Shown here one piece after another: positions 22,170 through 30,583 of a stretch of DNA of 59,626 nt (its first letter is position 1; each line of letters opens with the position of its first letter). The notes under the pieces are model-generated. The model worked only from the letters and a program-made list of their open reading frames with translations, was not told the DNA's origin and searched no databases. Made by a program: the position numbers and the translations under genes. Source of the DNA: Bacteroidales bacterium (GTDB lineage Bacteria; Bacteroidota; Bacteroidia; Bacteroidales; UBA932); the NCBI GenBank assembly GCA_017960585.1, contig JAGCYX010000082.1:1-59626 (forward strand). Direction: 5' to 3'.

Positions 22170-25112
22170 ATGAGCAACAACACGGACTACACACAACTGA
22201 TGGCCAGGAGGATTCGCCGAATCCTCCTGGTTTGTAACAACTATGACAGTTTCTCCCTGGAGGAGGACGGACACATCGAGGCCCTGATCACGCAGGAGTA
22301 CTCCGAGCTCAACCTGAGCAACCCGCCCGCCATCGTGCGGGCCGAGTCCACGCTGGATGCGCTCGAGATCATGAAGCAGGGGGAGGGGTTCGACCTCGTC
22401 ATCACGATGTACAATGTCGGCAAGCTCGACGTGTTCTCCTTCTCGCTGCAGGCGAAGGAGCTCGCGCCCGAGACGCCGATCGTCCTGCTGTCCTCGTTCT
22501 CCCGGGAGATCTATCGCAAAATCGAGGAATGCGACCAGGCCGGTATCGATTATGTGTTCTGCTGGAACAACAGTACCGACGTCCTCATCGCCATCATCAA
22601 GCTCCTCGAGGACAAGCTCAACGCGGAACATGACTGCCTCGAAATGGGGGCCCGCGTCATCCTGTTGGTGGAAGACTCCGTGCGTTATTATTCGACGTAC
22701 CTGCCGCTGCTGTACCGCCTCGTACTCCAGCAGAACAGCGCGGCGGTGCGCGATGCGCTCAACGAGGAACAGCAGTTCCTCCGCAAGCGCGCCCGCCCCA
22801 AGATCTTGATGGCCACGTGCTACGACGAGGCCTACGATTATTATCAGAAATACAAGTCCAACGTCATCGGCATCATCTCCGACATCGGCTTCGTCATCCA
22901 CAAGGGCGACAAGCCCGAGCAGGAGAAGATCGATGCGGGCATCGACCTCTGCCGCCTGGTGCGGCACGACAGCCCGATGCTGCCGTTCCTGATGCAGTCC
23001 TCCCAGGAGAGCATGCGTTCCGTGGCCGAGCAGCTCGGCGTGGGCTTCGTGCACAAGCGCTCCAAGACCCTCACCCAGGAGGTGTCGGAATACATCGGGC
23101 GCGAATTCGGTTTCGGCGACTTCGTGGTCACGGATCCCGACACGGGGATGGTGACGGCGCGCGCCCGCAACCTCTACGAGTTCGAGCAGGTCGTGGCGGC
23201 CATGTCCGACCGCGAGCTGCGCAAGCTCGCCGACAAGAATTACATCTCCCGCTGGCTCTACGGCCGCGGTATTTTCTCGATCGGCGACATGTTCAAGCCG
23301 ATCCGCATCCATTCCGACGAAGACGTCGCCCACGTGCGTGAAATGAATCTCCGGATGATCCGCGACTACCGCATCAGCCAGGGGCTCGGCGTGGTGGCGC
23401 TCTTCGAGCCGGAATCCTACAACGACGCCATCTGGTTCGCCCGCATCGGCTCGGGCTCGCTGGGCGGCAAGGCGCGCGGCCTCGCGTTCCTGAACCACAT
23501 TCTCCAGAAATACGACCTTTACGACAAGTGGGAGGACGTGCGCGTACTCGTGCCGCGGACCCTTGTCATCACCACGGAATACTTCGACCGCTTCATCCGC
23601 GAAAACGGTCTGAAATATGTCATCAATTCCGACCTGACGGATGCCGAGATCCTCTCGGAGTTCGTGGCCTCCACGCTTCCGCAGGAGCTGACCGACGCGC
23701 TCCGCGTCTTCATCCGCAACGTGCGCAAGCCGCTGGCCGTGCGCTCCTCCTCCAAGCTGGAAGATTCTTACTACCAGCCGTTTGCGGGTGTATATTCGAC
23801 CTACATGATTCCGCACACGGAGAACGAGGACCAGCAGCTCCGCCTGCTCTCCAAGGCCATCAAGAGCGTCTATGCGTCCGTGTACTTCGCCTCGTCCAGA
23901 GGCTACATCACGGCCACTGCCAACGTCCTTTCCGAGGAGAAGATGGCCATCGTGCTGCAGGAGATCTGCGGCAGCGAGGACCAGGGCCATTTCTTTCCGA
24001 CCTTCTCGGGCGTGGCCCGTTCGGTCAACTTCTACCCGATCGGCTACGAGACGCCGGAAGACGGCGTCGCCAAGATCGCTTTCGGCCTCGGCAAGGCCGT
24101 CGTGGACGGCGACCAGGTGCTCCGCTTCTCGCCGAAGTACCCGCGCAACGTCCTGCAGACTTCGACGCCCGAGCTGGTGATGACCGAGACGCAGCAGGCG
24201 ATGTATGCGCTCGACCTGCAGCCGGACAAGTTCAAGACCTCCGTGGACGACGCGGTCAACCTGGACCGCATCCCCATCACGGACTGCGGCGAGTTCCGCA
24301 ACTTCAAGCGCGTGGTCTCCACCTATGACTACGAGAACCAGCGCATGGTGGATTCTCCGGCCCCCGCCGGGCCGAAGTTCGTCACTTTCGCGCACATCCT
24401 CAAATACAACACCTTCCCGCTCGCGGACATCTTGAACGAGCTGCTGGACATCACCCAGAAGGAGGTTAAGTGCGGCGTCGAGATCGAGTTCGCCGCCAAC
24501 CTCGACGTGGGGCCCGACAGCCCGGCCATCTTCAACGTGCTGCAGGTGCGGCCCATTTCCGCCGACGGCCTGGACGCCGAGGTGGACTGGTCCGGTATCG
24601 ACGCGGACGGCGCGCTGATCAGTTCCGGCAGTGCCATCGGACCCGGCTGGATCCAGGGCGTGCGGGACATCGTGTACCTCAAGGAATCGGCCTTCGACGT
24701 GCTCAAGACGCGCGAGATGGCCGCCGAGCTCAAGGCGCTCAACGCGCAGATGCGCCAGGAAGGCCGCAATTACGTCCTGGTGGGCTATGGCCGCTGGGGT
24801 TCCAGCATCCCGTCGCTGGGCGTGCCGGTGCAGTGGAGCGACATCTCCGAGGCGCGCGCCATCGTGGAGTGCTGCCTGGAGAATTTCCGCGTGGATCCGA
24901 GCCAGGGCACGCATTTCTTCCAGAACATGACCTCGTTCAATGCCGGTTACGTGAATGTGAATCCCTTCGCCCGCGACGGAGAGTGCTTCGACGCCGCGCG
25001 GCTGGACGCGATGCCCGCAGCGTTCGAGACGGATTACCTGCGCCAGGTGCACTTCGACGAGGACCTGAAGATCTGCATCGACGGCCGCTCCGGCAAAGCC
25101 TTGATTAAGTGA
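22170..25112 (+). CDS. Tandem receiver domains fused to a PPDK/PEP-synthase ATP-binding domain
   Basis: The 980-residue protein begins with two receiver-like domains. The first (about 16-150) has lost the acidic pocket (CNNYDS, DLVITMYN). The second (about 160-310) keeps Glu168/Asp169 (LLVEDS), a candidate phospho-acceptor Asp238 (IISDIG), serines 277-278 and Lys296 (VHKRSK). From about 425 it has the ATP-grasp fold of PPDK/PEP synthase: GSGSLGGKARGLAFLN and RSSSKLEDSYYQPFAG (525-540), ending with the ATP-site-like NVLQVRPIS. There is no swivelling phospho-histidine domain and no PEP-binding barrel, so it cannot be a complete PEP synthase. It may phosphorylate a partner or act as a sensor of carbon/energy state. 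It sits 3 bp after gdhA and overlaps the next gene by 4 bp. Confidence 0.85.
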   Translation: MSNNTDYTQLMARRIRRILLVCNNYDSFSLEEDGHIEALITQEYSELNLSNPPAIVRAESTLDALEIMKQGEGFDLVITMYNVGKLDVFSFSLQAKELAPETPIVLLSSFSREIYRKIEECDQAGIDYVFCWNNSTDVLIAIIKLLEDKLNAEHDCLEMGARVILLVEDSVRYYSTYLPLLYRLVLQQNSAAVRDALNEEQQFLRKRARPKILMATCYDEAYDYYQKYKSNVIGIISDIGFVIHKGDKPEQEKIDAGIDLCRLVRHDSPMLPFLMQSSQESMRSVAEQLGVGFVHKRSKTLTQEVSEYIGREFGFGDFVVTDPDTGMVTARARNLYEFEQVVAAMSDRELRKLADKNYISRWLYGRGIFSIGDMFKPIRIHSDEDVAHVREMNLRMIRDYRISQGLGVVALFEPESYNDAIWFARIGSGSLGGKARGLAFLNHILQKYDLYDKWEDVRVLVPRTLVITTEYFDRFIRENGLKYVINSDLTDAEILSEFVASTLPQELTDALRVFIRNVRKPLAVRSSSKLEDSYYQPFAGVYSTYMIPHTENEDQQLRLLSKAIKSVYASVYFASSRGYITATANVLSEEKMAIVLQEICGSEDQGHFFPTFSGVARSVNFYPIGYETPEDGVAKIAFGLGKAVVDGDQVLRFSPKYPRNVLQTSTPELVMTETQQAMYALDLQPDKFKTSVDDAVNLDRIPITDCGEFRNFKRVVSTYDYENQRMVDSPAPAGPKFVTFAHILKYNTFPLADILNELLDITQKEVKCGVEIEFAANLDVGPDSPAIFNVLQVRPISADGLDAEVDWSGIDADGALISSGSAIGPGWIQGVRDIVYLKESAFDVLKTREMAAELKALNAQMRQEGRNYVLVGYGRWGSSIPSLGVPVQWSDISEARAIVECCLENFRVDPSQGTHFFQNMTSFNAGYVNVNPFARDGECFDAARLDAMPAAFETDYLRQVHFDEDLKICIDGRSGKALIK

Positions 25113-25978
25113 AAAAATACCTAATATTACTCGCATCGCTGCTCCTGTTCCTGCATCCCGCAGGGGCGCAGGGGTACGCATCCACGGCGGACGACATCGC
25201 CTTGGGCAAACTCGTTCTGGCGAAACTGGCCGTCGCTCCGCAGCAGGACCCCGGCGCGCAGATGATCATCGCCGCGAAGTCCCTGCTGGGCCAGCCCTAC
25301 GAGGCCGGCACGCAGGAGGGCAGGGAAGAGCGGCTCCGCATCTATCTCACCCGCACGGACTGCATCCTCTTCGCCGAGACCTGCCTGGGCCTGGTGCGCA
25401 CGGTGCAGCGTTGCGGCCGCCGGGCGACCTTCGAGGACCTGGCCGTCACCTTGCAGGGCTCCCGCTACCGTGACGGTGTCGTGGATGGTTATGCCTCGCG
25501 TCTGCATTATACGACGGAGTGGATTCAGCAGGGCGTGAAGACCGGCCTTTTCAAGGATCTGTCGCAGCAGCTCGGCGGCGTGCAGGACACGCGTCCGATC
25601 CGCTTCATGACCGAGCATCCGGACAGCTATGCGCCGCTGAAAGGGGAGTCGCAGTACGCGCAGGACAACCGCCGGGCCATCCGCGCCGTCGAAGAGCGGC
25701 TGGACGATTGCGTCCGCTATTACATCCCGCGGGACAAACTGGCGGCAGTGGAAAAAGAAATCCGCAACGGCGACATCCTCTGCCTGGCTACGTCGATCGA
25801 CGGGTTGGACTATTCGCACGTCGTGATTGCGTATCGCGAGAAGCCCGGCGACGCCCTCGGTTTCATTCACGCGTCCACTTCCGCAAAGAAAGTGATTATC
25901 GAGCCGCGCTCGCTGGCGGCTTATCTTCAGGCAAATACTCGCTGTATAGGAATTTCTGTTCTCCGGGTGGTCGAATAA
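25109..25978 (+). CDS. DUF1460 cysteine amidase/peptidase, probably peptidoglycan-acting
   Basis: The 289-residue secreted protein starts at a GTG at 25109 that overlaps the previous stop, giving a signal peptide MKKYLILLASLLLFLHPAGA. The mature part matches DUF1460, an NlpC/P60-like fold described as N-acetylmuramoyl-L-alanine amidase-like. The likely catalytic cysteine is Cys85 in TRTDCILFAET, and the histidine is in LDYSHVVIAYRE (about 236). It should cleave stem peptides or the muramoyl-alanine bond in the periplasm. The next gene, pgeF, also concerns peptidoglycan. Confidence 0.85.
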   Translation: MKKYLILLASLLLFLHPAGAQGYASTADDIALGKLVLAKLAVAPQQDPGAQMIIAAKSLLGQPYEAGTQEGREERLRIYLTRTDCILFAETCLGLVRTVQRCGRRATFEDLAVTLQGSRYRDGVVDGYASRLHYTTEWIQQGVKTGLFKDLSQQLGGVQDTRPIRFMTEHPDSYAPLKGESQYAQDNRRAIRAVEERLDDCVRYYIPRDKLAAVEKEIRNGDILCLATSIDGLDYSHVVIAYREKPGDALGFIHASTSAKKVIIEPRSLAAYLQANTRCIGISVLRVVE

Positions 25979-26003
25979 GCGGACAATATTGCTGAAAAAA
26001 GCG

Positions 26004-26011
26004 TATATTTG
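26004..26011 (+). promoter_or_regulatory. -7 promoter box TATATTTG for pgeF
   Basis: TATATTTG fits TAnnTTTG and ends 8 nt before the pgeF ATG. No good -33 TTG lies 19-20 nt upstream, so strength is uncertain. The predicted mRNA leader would be about 5 nt. Confidence 0.5.
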
Positions 26012-26019
26012 TTTCTGCT

Positions 26020-26705
26020 ATGACCACTGAAAGCACGTTGCTGCCATACGATCTCGGCGCAGGCGTCGAGGCCTTCTCGACCCGCCGGGACTCCGTCCTC
26101 CCATATCCCGTCATCCTGGGCCATCAGGTCCACGGTTTCCGTGTGGCCGTGGTGGACCGTCCGGACACGAAACGCGAGGAACTGGAAGGCTATGATGCGC
26201 TCGTCACGGCGCGGCCCGGCCTTGCCGTGGGCGTGCACACGGCGGACTGCGTGCCCATCCTGCTGTACGATCCGCAGCACCGGGTGGTCGCGGCCGTGCA
26301 TTCCGGCTGGAAGGGCACGGTGCAGCGCATCTCGCAGAAGGTGCTCTTTGTGATGAAGCAGACCTTCGGCTGTCGCGCAGAGGATATCCGCGCCGCCATC
26401 GGTCCGGCCATCGGCCCGGCTAGTTTCCAGGTCGGCGAGGAAGTCGTACAGTTCTTCAAGGAGCAGAATTTCCCGCTGGAGGACATCTGGTCCTTCCGCC
26501 CCGGCTTCAGCGGCGTTCCCATGGCCGACGGCCATCACATCGACCTGTTCAAGGCCAACCGCTGGCTGCTTGAGGAAGCGGGCGTCCCCACCGCCTGCAT
26601 CCAGGTCGCGGGCATTGATTCCTACACCGATCCCACCTTCTTCTCCGCCCGCCGAGAAGGGGTCACCTGCGGCCGCACCACAAGTTTTATCAAACTTGTT
26701 AAATG

Positions 26706-26706
<1 letters not shown>
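26020..26706 (+). CDS. pgeF: Peptidoglycan editing factor PgeF (YfiH/DUF152, purine-nucleoside-phosphorylase-like)
   Basis: The 228-residue cytoplasmic protein of the multicopper-oxidase-like YfiH family has the zinc ligands His73 and Cys77 (VGVHTADCVPILL) and His94 (AAVHSGWKGT). E. coli PgeF removes wrongly built muropeptide precursors carrying serine instead of alanine; homologues also show polyphenol oxidase or adenosine phosphorylase activity. The neighbour DUF1460 gene supports a cell-wall role. The stop overlaps the first base of a GC-rich repeat. Carboxyl-terminal GRTTSFIKLVK is normal for the family. Confidence 0.92.
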
Positions 26707-27648
<942 letters not shown>

Positions 27649-27679
27649 CCGGCCGCCTGGACCCGTTTTCGGCCATTAT

Positions 27680-27722
27680 CGAGGCAACCCCCAGTTTTGA
27701 AACCGGGGGTTGCCTCGTTTTT
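27680..27722 (+). terminator. Strong intrinsic terminator after the esterase gene
   Basis: CGAGGCAACCCCC pairs perfectly over 13 bp with GGGGGTTGCCTCG and is followed by TTTTT. It ends esterase transcription. Read on the minus strand it also lies just downstream of the small lipoprotein gene but lacks a T run there. Confidence 0.95.
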
Positions 27723-27741
27723 GGCGCTTTTCGGCGCCAGC

Positions 27742-27987
27742 CTAGCGCTGCGAAGCGGCGATCCAGGCGAGGGCGTCTTCCATCGTGGAGAAGGACTTCG
27801 CCGCCGAGAGGATTTCTGTTTTCTTGGCCTGCCACTCCGGCGAGTCGGCATACAGTGCGCGGCTGTCCAGCAGGCGCACGCAGTGGCGCACGTATCCTTG
27901 CGGCGTGCTCTGGTTGTCGAAGAGAGAACAGGAGTTTAGAAAAGAGGCCAGCAACAGGGCCGGCAGATAATGGAGAAGCTTTTTCAT
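27742..27987 (-). CDS. Small putative lipoprotein, possibly the remnant of an S41 peptidase
   Basis: The 81-residue protein starts at the ATG at 27987 with a lipoprotein signal: MKKLLHYLPALLLASFLNSC, where LNSC is an acceptable lipobox. The remainder (YVRHCVRLLDSRALYADSPEWQ and on, then AAKSFSTMEDALAWI) resembles the amino-terminal helical region of Bacteroidota S41-type peptidases, where a PDZ and a protease domain would normally follow. Here the frame simply stops. It is either a true small lipoprotein or a truncated gene. It diverges from the M64 peptidase gene and shares its promoter region. Confidence 0.65.
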   Translation of the reverse strand: MKKLLHYLPALLLASFLNSCSLFDNQSTPQGYVRHCVRLLDSRALYADSPEWQAKKTEILSAAKSFSTMEDALAWIAASQR

Positions 27988-27991
27988 AGCA

Positions 27992-28012
27992 CAAAAATAA
28001 TCATTAAATTTG
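27992..28012. promoter_or_regulatory. Divergent promoter boxes for the lipoprotein and M64 genes
   Basis: Minus strand: TATTTTTG (27992-27999), ending 4 nt before the lipoprotein ATG. Plus strand: TAAATTTG (28005-28012), ending 15 nt before the M64 gene ATG. Both fit TAnnTTTG. The boxes are only 5 bp apart, so the two promoters overlap and polymerases would compete. Neither has a clear -33 TTG at the ideal spacing. Confidence 0.5.
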
Positions 28013-28027
28013 TGCAAAACACCATAG

Positions 28028-29266
28028 ATGATGAAATCTCTTCCGCTGCTGGTCGCATTTCTGTTTCTGCCGCTTTCCTTCTCGGCGCAGCCCCTGCCGG
28101 CGCCGCTGACGGAACGGACGCTGCGCGTGGATTACATCTTCTCCGGAACGGACAAGACCAGCGCCATCGCGCTGGACGCGCTCAGCTGCTTCGACGGCTG
28201 GGCCGGGCGGCGGGTACACATGGACTCGCTGGCCCTGCACGGCAACGGCCAGATCCGGATGCACGACGCCCAGACGGGCCGGCTGCTGTATTGCAACTCC
28301 TTCTCCACGCTGTTCCAGGAATGGCAGGCCACGGAAGAGGCCACGCAGGTGACGAAGAGTTTCGAGAACGTCTTCCTGCTGCCGATGCCGTCGGTGCCGG
28401 TGGACGTGACGGTGGTGCTGTATGACTTCCACAACCAGGTGGCCGCGCGCCTGACGCATCGCGTGGATCCGTCGGACATCCTGATCCGCCGGACGGGCGA
28501 GGCTCCGCCTGCGACGCGGGACCTGCTGCGGAGCGGCAGTCCGGAGGCCTGCATCGACGTGGTGATCCTGCCGGAAGGCTACACGGCGGAGGAGATGGAC
28601 CGCTTCTACCGGGATGCGCAGGCGGCTGTGGAGAGTTTCCTCAACCACCGCGCTTTCAGCGAGTTGCGGGACCGGTTCAACTTCGTCGCCGTCGAACTGC
28701 CTTCCGCCGAAAGCGGAGTCAGCGTTCCGCGGAAAGGAGAATGGCGCGACACGGCGCTGGGCTCGCATTTCGATACCTTCTATTCCAACCGCTACCTGAC
28801 CACGCTGCACCTGAAACGGATGCACGACTTGCTGGCCGGGCTGCCGTACGAGCACATCATCATCCTGGCGAATACGGACACCTACGGCGGCGGAGGCATC
28901 TTCAATTCCTATACGCTGACCACGGCGCATCACGAAGCGTTCGCGCCCGTCGTGGTCCATGAATTCGGCCACAGCTTCGCCGGCCTGGCGGACGAGTATT
29001 TCTACGACGACCAGTTCGTGGAGTATTACTATCCGGACATCGAGCCCTGGGAGCCGAACATCACGACGCAGGCGGACTTCTCCGCCAAATGGGAGAGCAT
29101 GCTGGGACAGCCGGGCGTCGGCCTGCTGGAAGGCGGCGGCTACCAGTCCAAGGGCGTCTGGCGCGCCAGCGAAGACTGCCGGATGCGTACCAATGCCGCA
29201 CCGGACTTCTGCCCGGTCTGCACTGAAGCCGTCCGCGCGATGGTCCGTTATTACACAGAAGAATAA
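28028..29266 (+). CDS. M64-family zinc metallopeptidase (IgA peptidase-like), secreted
   Basis: The 412-residue protein has a signal peptide (1-20, ending LSFSAQ), an amino-terminal M64_N beta domain (about 25-165) and the M64 catalytic domain (about 175-405). The zinc motif is HEFGHSFAGLADEY (about 314-327). A carboxyl Cys-containing stretch (EDCRMRTNAAPDFCPVC) is typical of the family. Family M64 is named for an IgA-cleaving Clostridium enzyme, but the many Bacteroidota members are mostly uncharacterised, so IgA as substrate is not implied. The start could also be the next codon, since two ATGs are adjacent. Confidence 0.92.
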   Translation: MMKSLPLLVAFLFLPLSFSAQPLPAPLTERTLRVDYIFSGTDKTSAIALDALSCFDGWAGRRVHMDSLALHGNGQIRMHDAQTGRLLYCNSFSTLFQEWQATEEATQVTKSFENVFLLPMPSVPVDVTVVLYDFHNQVAARLTHRVDPSDILIRRTGEAPPATRDLLRSGSPEACIDVVILPEGYTAEEMDRFYRDAQAAVESFLNHRAFSELRDRFNFVAVELPSAESGVSVPRKGEWRDTALGSHFDTFYSNRYLTTLHLKRMHDLLAGLPYEHIIILANTDTYGGGGIFNSYTLTTAHHEAFAPVVVHEFGHSFAGLADEYFYDDQFVEYYYPDIEPWEPNITTQADFSAKWESMLGQPGVGLLEGGGYQSKGVWRASEDCRMRTNAAPDFCPVCTEAVRAMVRYYTEE

Positions 29267-29282
29267 TTTAAACCCGTTGATT

Positions 29283-29651
29283 ATGAAGTTCCTAGGAAAT
29301 ATCGCCTGGCTGATTCTGGGAGGCTTTCTGGTCTCCGTCATCTATTTCATCGTGGGCCTGATCATGTGCGTCACGATCATCGGTATTCCGTTCGGGGTGC
29401 AGCTGTTCAAGCTGGGCATCTATGCGCTCTGGCCGTTCGGGCACGAACTGGTGAACGGCCCCAACGAACCAGGCTGCCTGTCCACGGTGATGAACCTCCT
29501 ATGGATTTTGCTGGGTTGGTGGGAGATCGCTCTCACCCACCTGGTCTTCGGACTGATCTGCTGCATCACGATCATCGGCATCCCGTTCGGCATGCAGCAT
29601 TTCAAGATGGGTATCGGCGCCGTCTTCCCGTTCGGAAAGCAGATCCGATAG
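29283..29651 (+). CDS. YccF-family inner-membrane protein
   Basis: The 122-residue protein has four hydrophobic segments and an internal duplication: VTIIGIPFGVQLFKLGIYALWPFGHEL in the first half and ITIIGIPFGMQHFKMGIGAVFPFGKQI in the second. This is the hallmark of the YccF (DUF307) family, whose function is unknown. It starts 16 bp after the M64 stop, and its end is 7 bp from the convergent purU stop with no terminator between. Confidence 0.92.
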   Translation: MKFLGNIAWLILGGFLVSVIYFIVGLIMCVTIIGIPFGVQLFKLGIYALWPFGHELVNGPNEPGCLSTVMNLLWILLGWWEIALTHLVFGLICCITIIGIPFGMQHFKMGIGAVFPFGKQIR

Positions 29652-29658
29652 CGCCGGA

Positions 29659-30525
29659 TCAACCGAAAACGATCGTCCGGTTCTTGTAGGTCAGGATCTT
29701 GCGTTCGATGTGCTTGGAGACCGCCCGGCTCAGGACGATTTTCTCGAGGTCACGCCCTTTCAGCACCAGGCTGTCGGGCGTGTCTTTGTGTGTGATGCGC
29801 ACCACGTCCTGCTCGATGATGGGGCCGGCGTCCAGATCGCGCGTGACGTAATGGCTCGTGGCGCCGATGATCTTGACGCCGCGCTCGTAGGCCTGGTGGT
29901 AGGGTTTGGCGCCCACGAAAGCCGGCAGGAAGGAGTGGTGGATGTTGATGATGTGGTGCGGATACTCCGCGATCATTTCGTCGCTGATGACCTGCATATA
30001 GCGCGCCAGCACGATGAAATTGATATGCTCGGCATGCAGGAGATCCATTTCCGCCCGCTCCACTTCGGCGCGGTTGGACTTGTCCGGGGCGATGCTCCAG
30101 ACGTGGAAGGGAATGCCGAACTGGTCCGCCACGAAGCGAAGGTCTTCGTGGTTGCTGATGATGCAGGGGATGTCCACGTCCCATTCACCGGCACGGTAGC
30201 GGGCCAGCAGATCGTAGAGGCAGTGGCTCATCTTGCTCACGAAAATGGCCATGCGCGGACGCTCGTCGCTGAAGAAGATGCTCGACACCATTCCATAGCG
30301 CTCGGCGAACAGCTCGTCGATGACCTCCTTGATGTGTTCGCGCGGGATGAAGAAACCCTTGAGTTCCCACTCGATACGCATGAACAAGTGGCCCTCGATG
30401 GTATCCACATACTGGTCGATATAGACGATATTGCCGTGGTTGCGGGTGATGAATCCCGTCACGTCGGTGATGATGCCCTGCTGGTCCGGACAGTGCAGCA
30501 GGATGATGGCTTTTCCTTCCGTCAT
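29659..30525 (-). CDS. purU: Formyltetrahydrofolate deformylase
   Basis: PurU hydrolyses 10-formyl-THF to formate and THF, balancing one-carbon pools and feeding formate to purine synthesis. The 288-residue protein has an ACT domain (about 5-85, LHCPDQQGIITDVTGFI) and a formyl-transferase domain (about 90-280) with NIHHSFLPAFVGAKPYHQAYERG, the conserved histidine region, and GPIIEQDVVRITH. A TTCGTAACTTGC motif (30551-30562), shared with two other leaders in the window, lies 25 nt upstream and may be the promoter. Confidence 0.96.
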   Translation of the reverse strand: MTEGKAIILLHCPDQQGIITDVTGFITRNHGNIVYIDQYVDTIEGHLFMRIEWELKGFFIPREHIKEVIDELFAERYGMVSSIFFSDERPRMAIFVSKMSHCLYDLLARYRAGEWDVDIPCIISNHEDLRFVADQFGIPFHVWSIAPDKSNRAEVERAEMDLLHAEHINFIVLARYMQVISDEMIAEYPHHIINIHHSFLPAFVGAKPYHQAYERGVKIIGATSHYVTRDLDAGPIIEQDVVRITHKDTPDSLVLKGRDLEKIVLSRAVSKHIERKILTYKNRTIVFG

Positions 30526-30583
30526 AATACTTCAATACTACTAACAGAGCGCAAGTTACGAAAAAAAGCGGATATACGTATGC

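Noticed and set aside
22158..25181. 1007-codon open frame on the minus strand opposite the receiver/PPDK-N gene
   Set aside because: It mirrors a well-supported gene and has a low-complexity His/Asp/Glu/Val/Arg composition typical of the antisense of GC-rich coding DNA.
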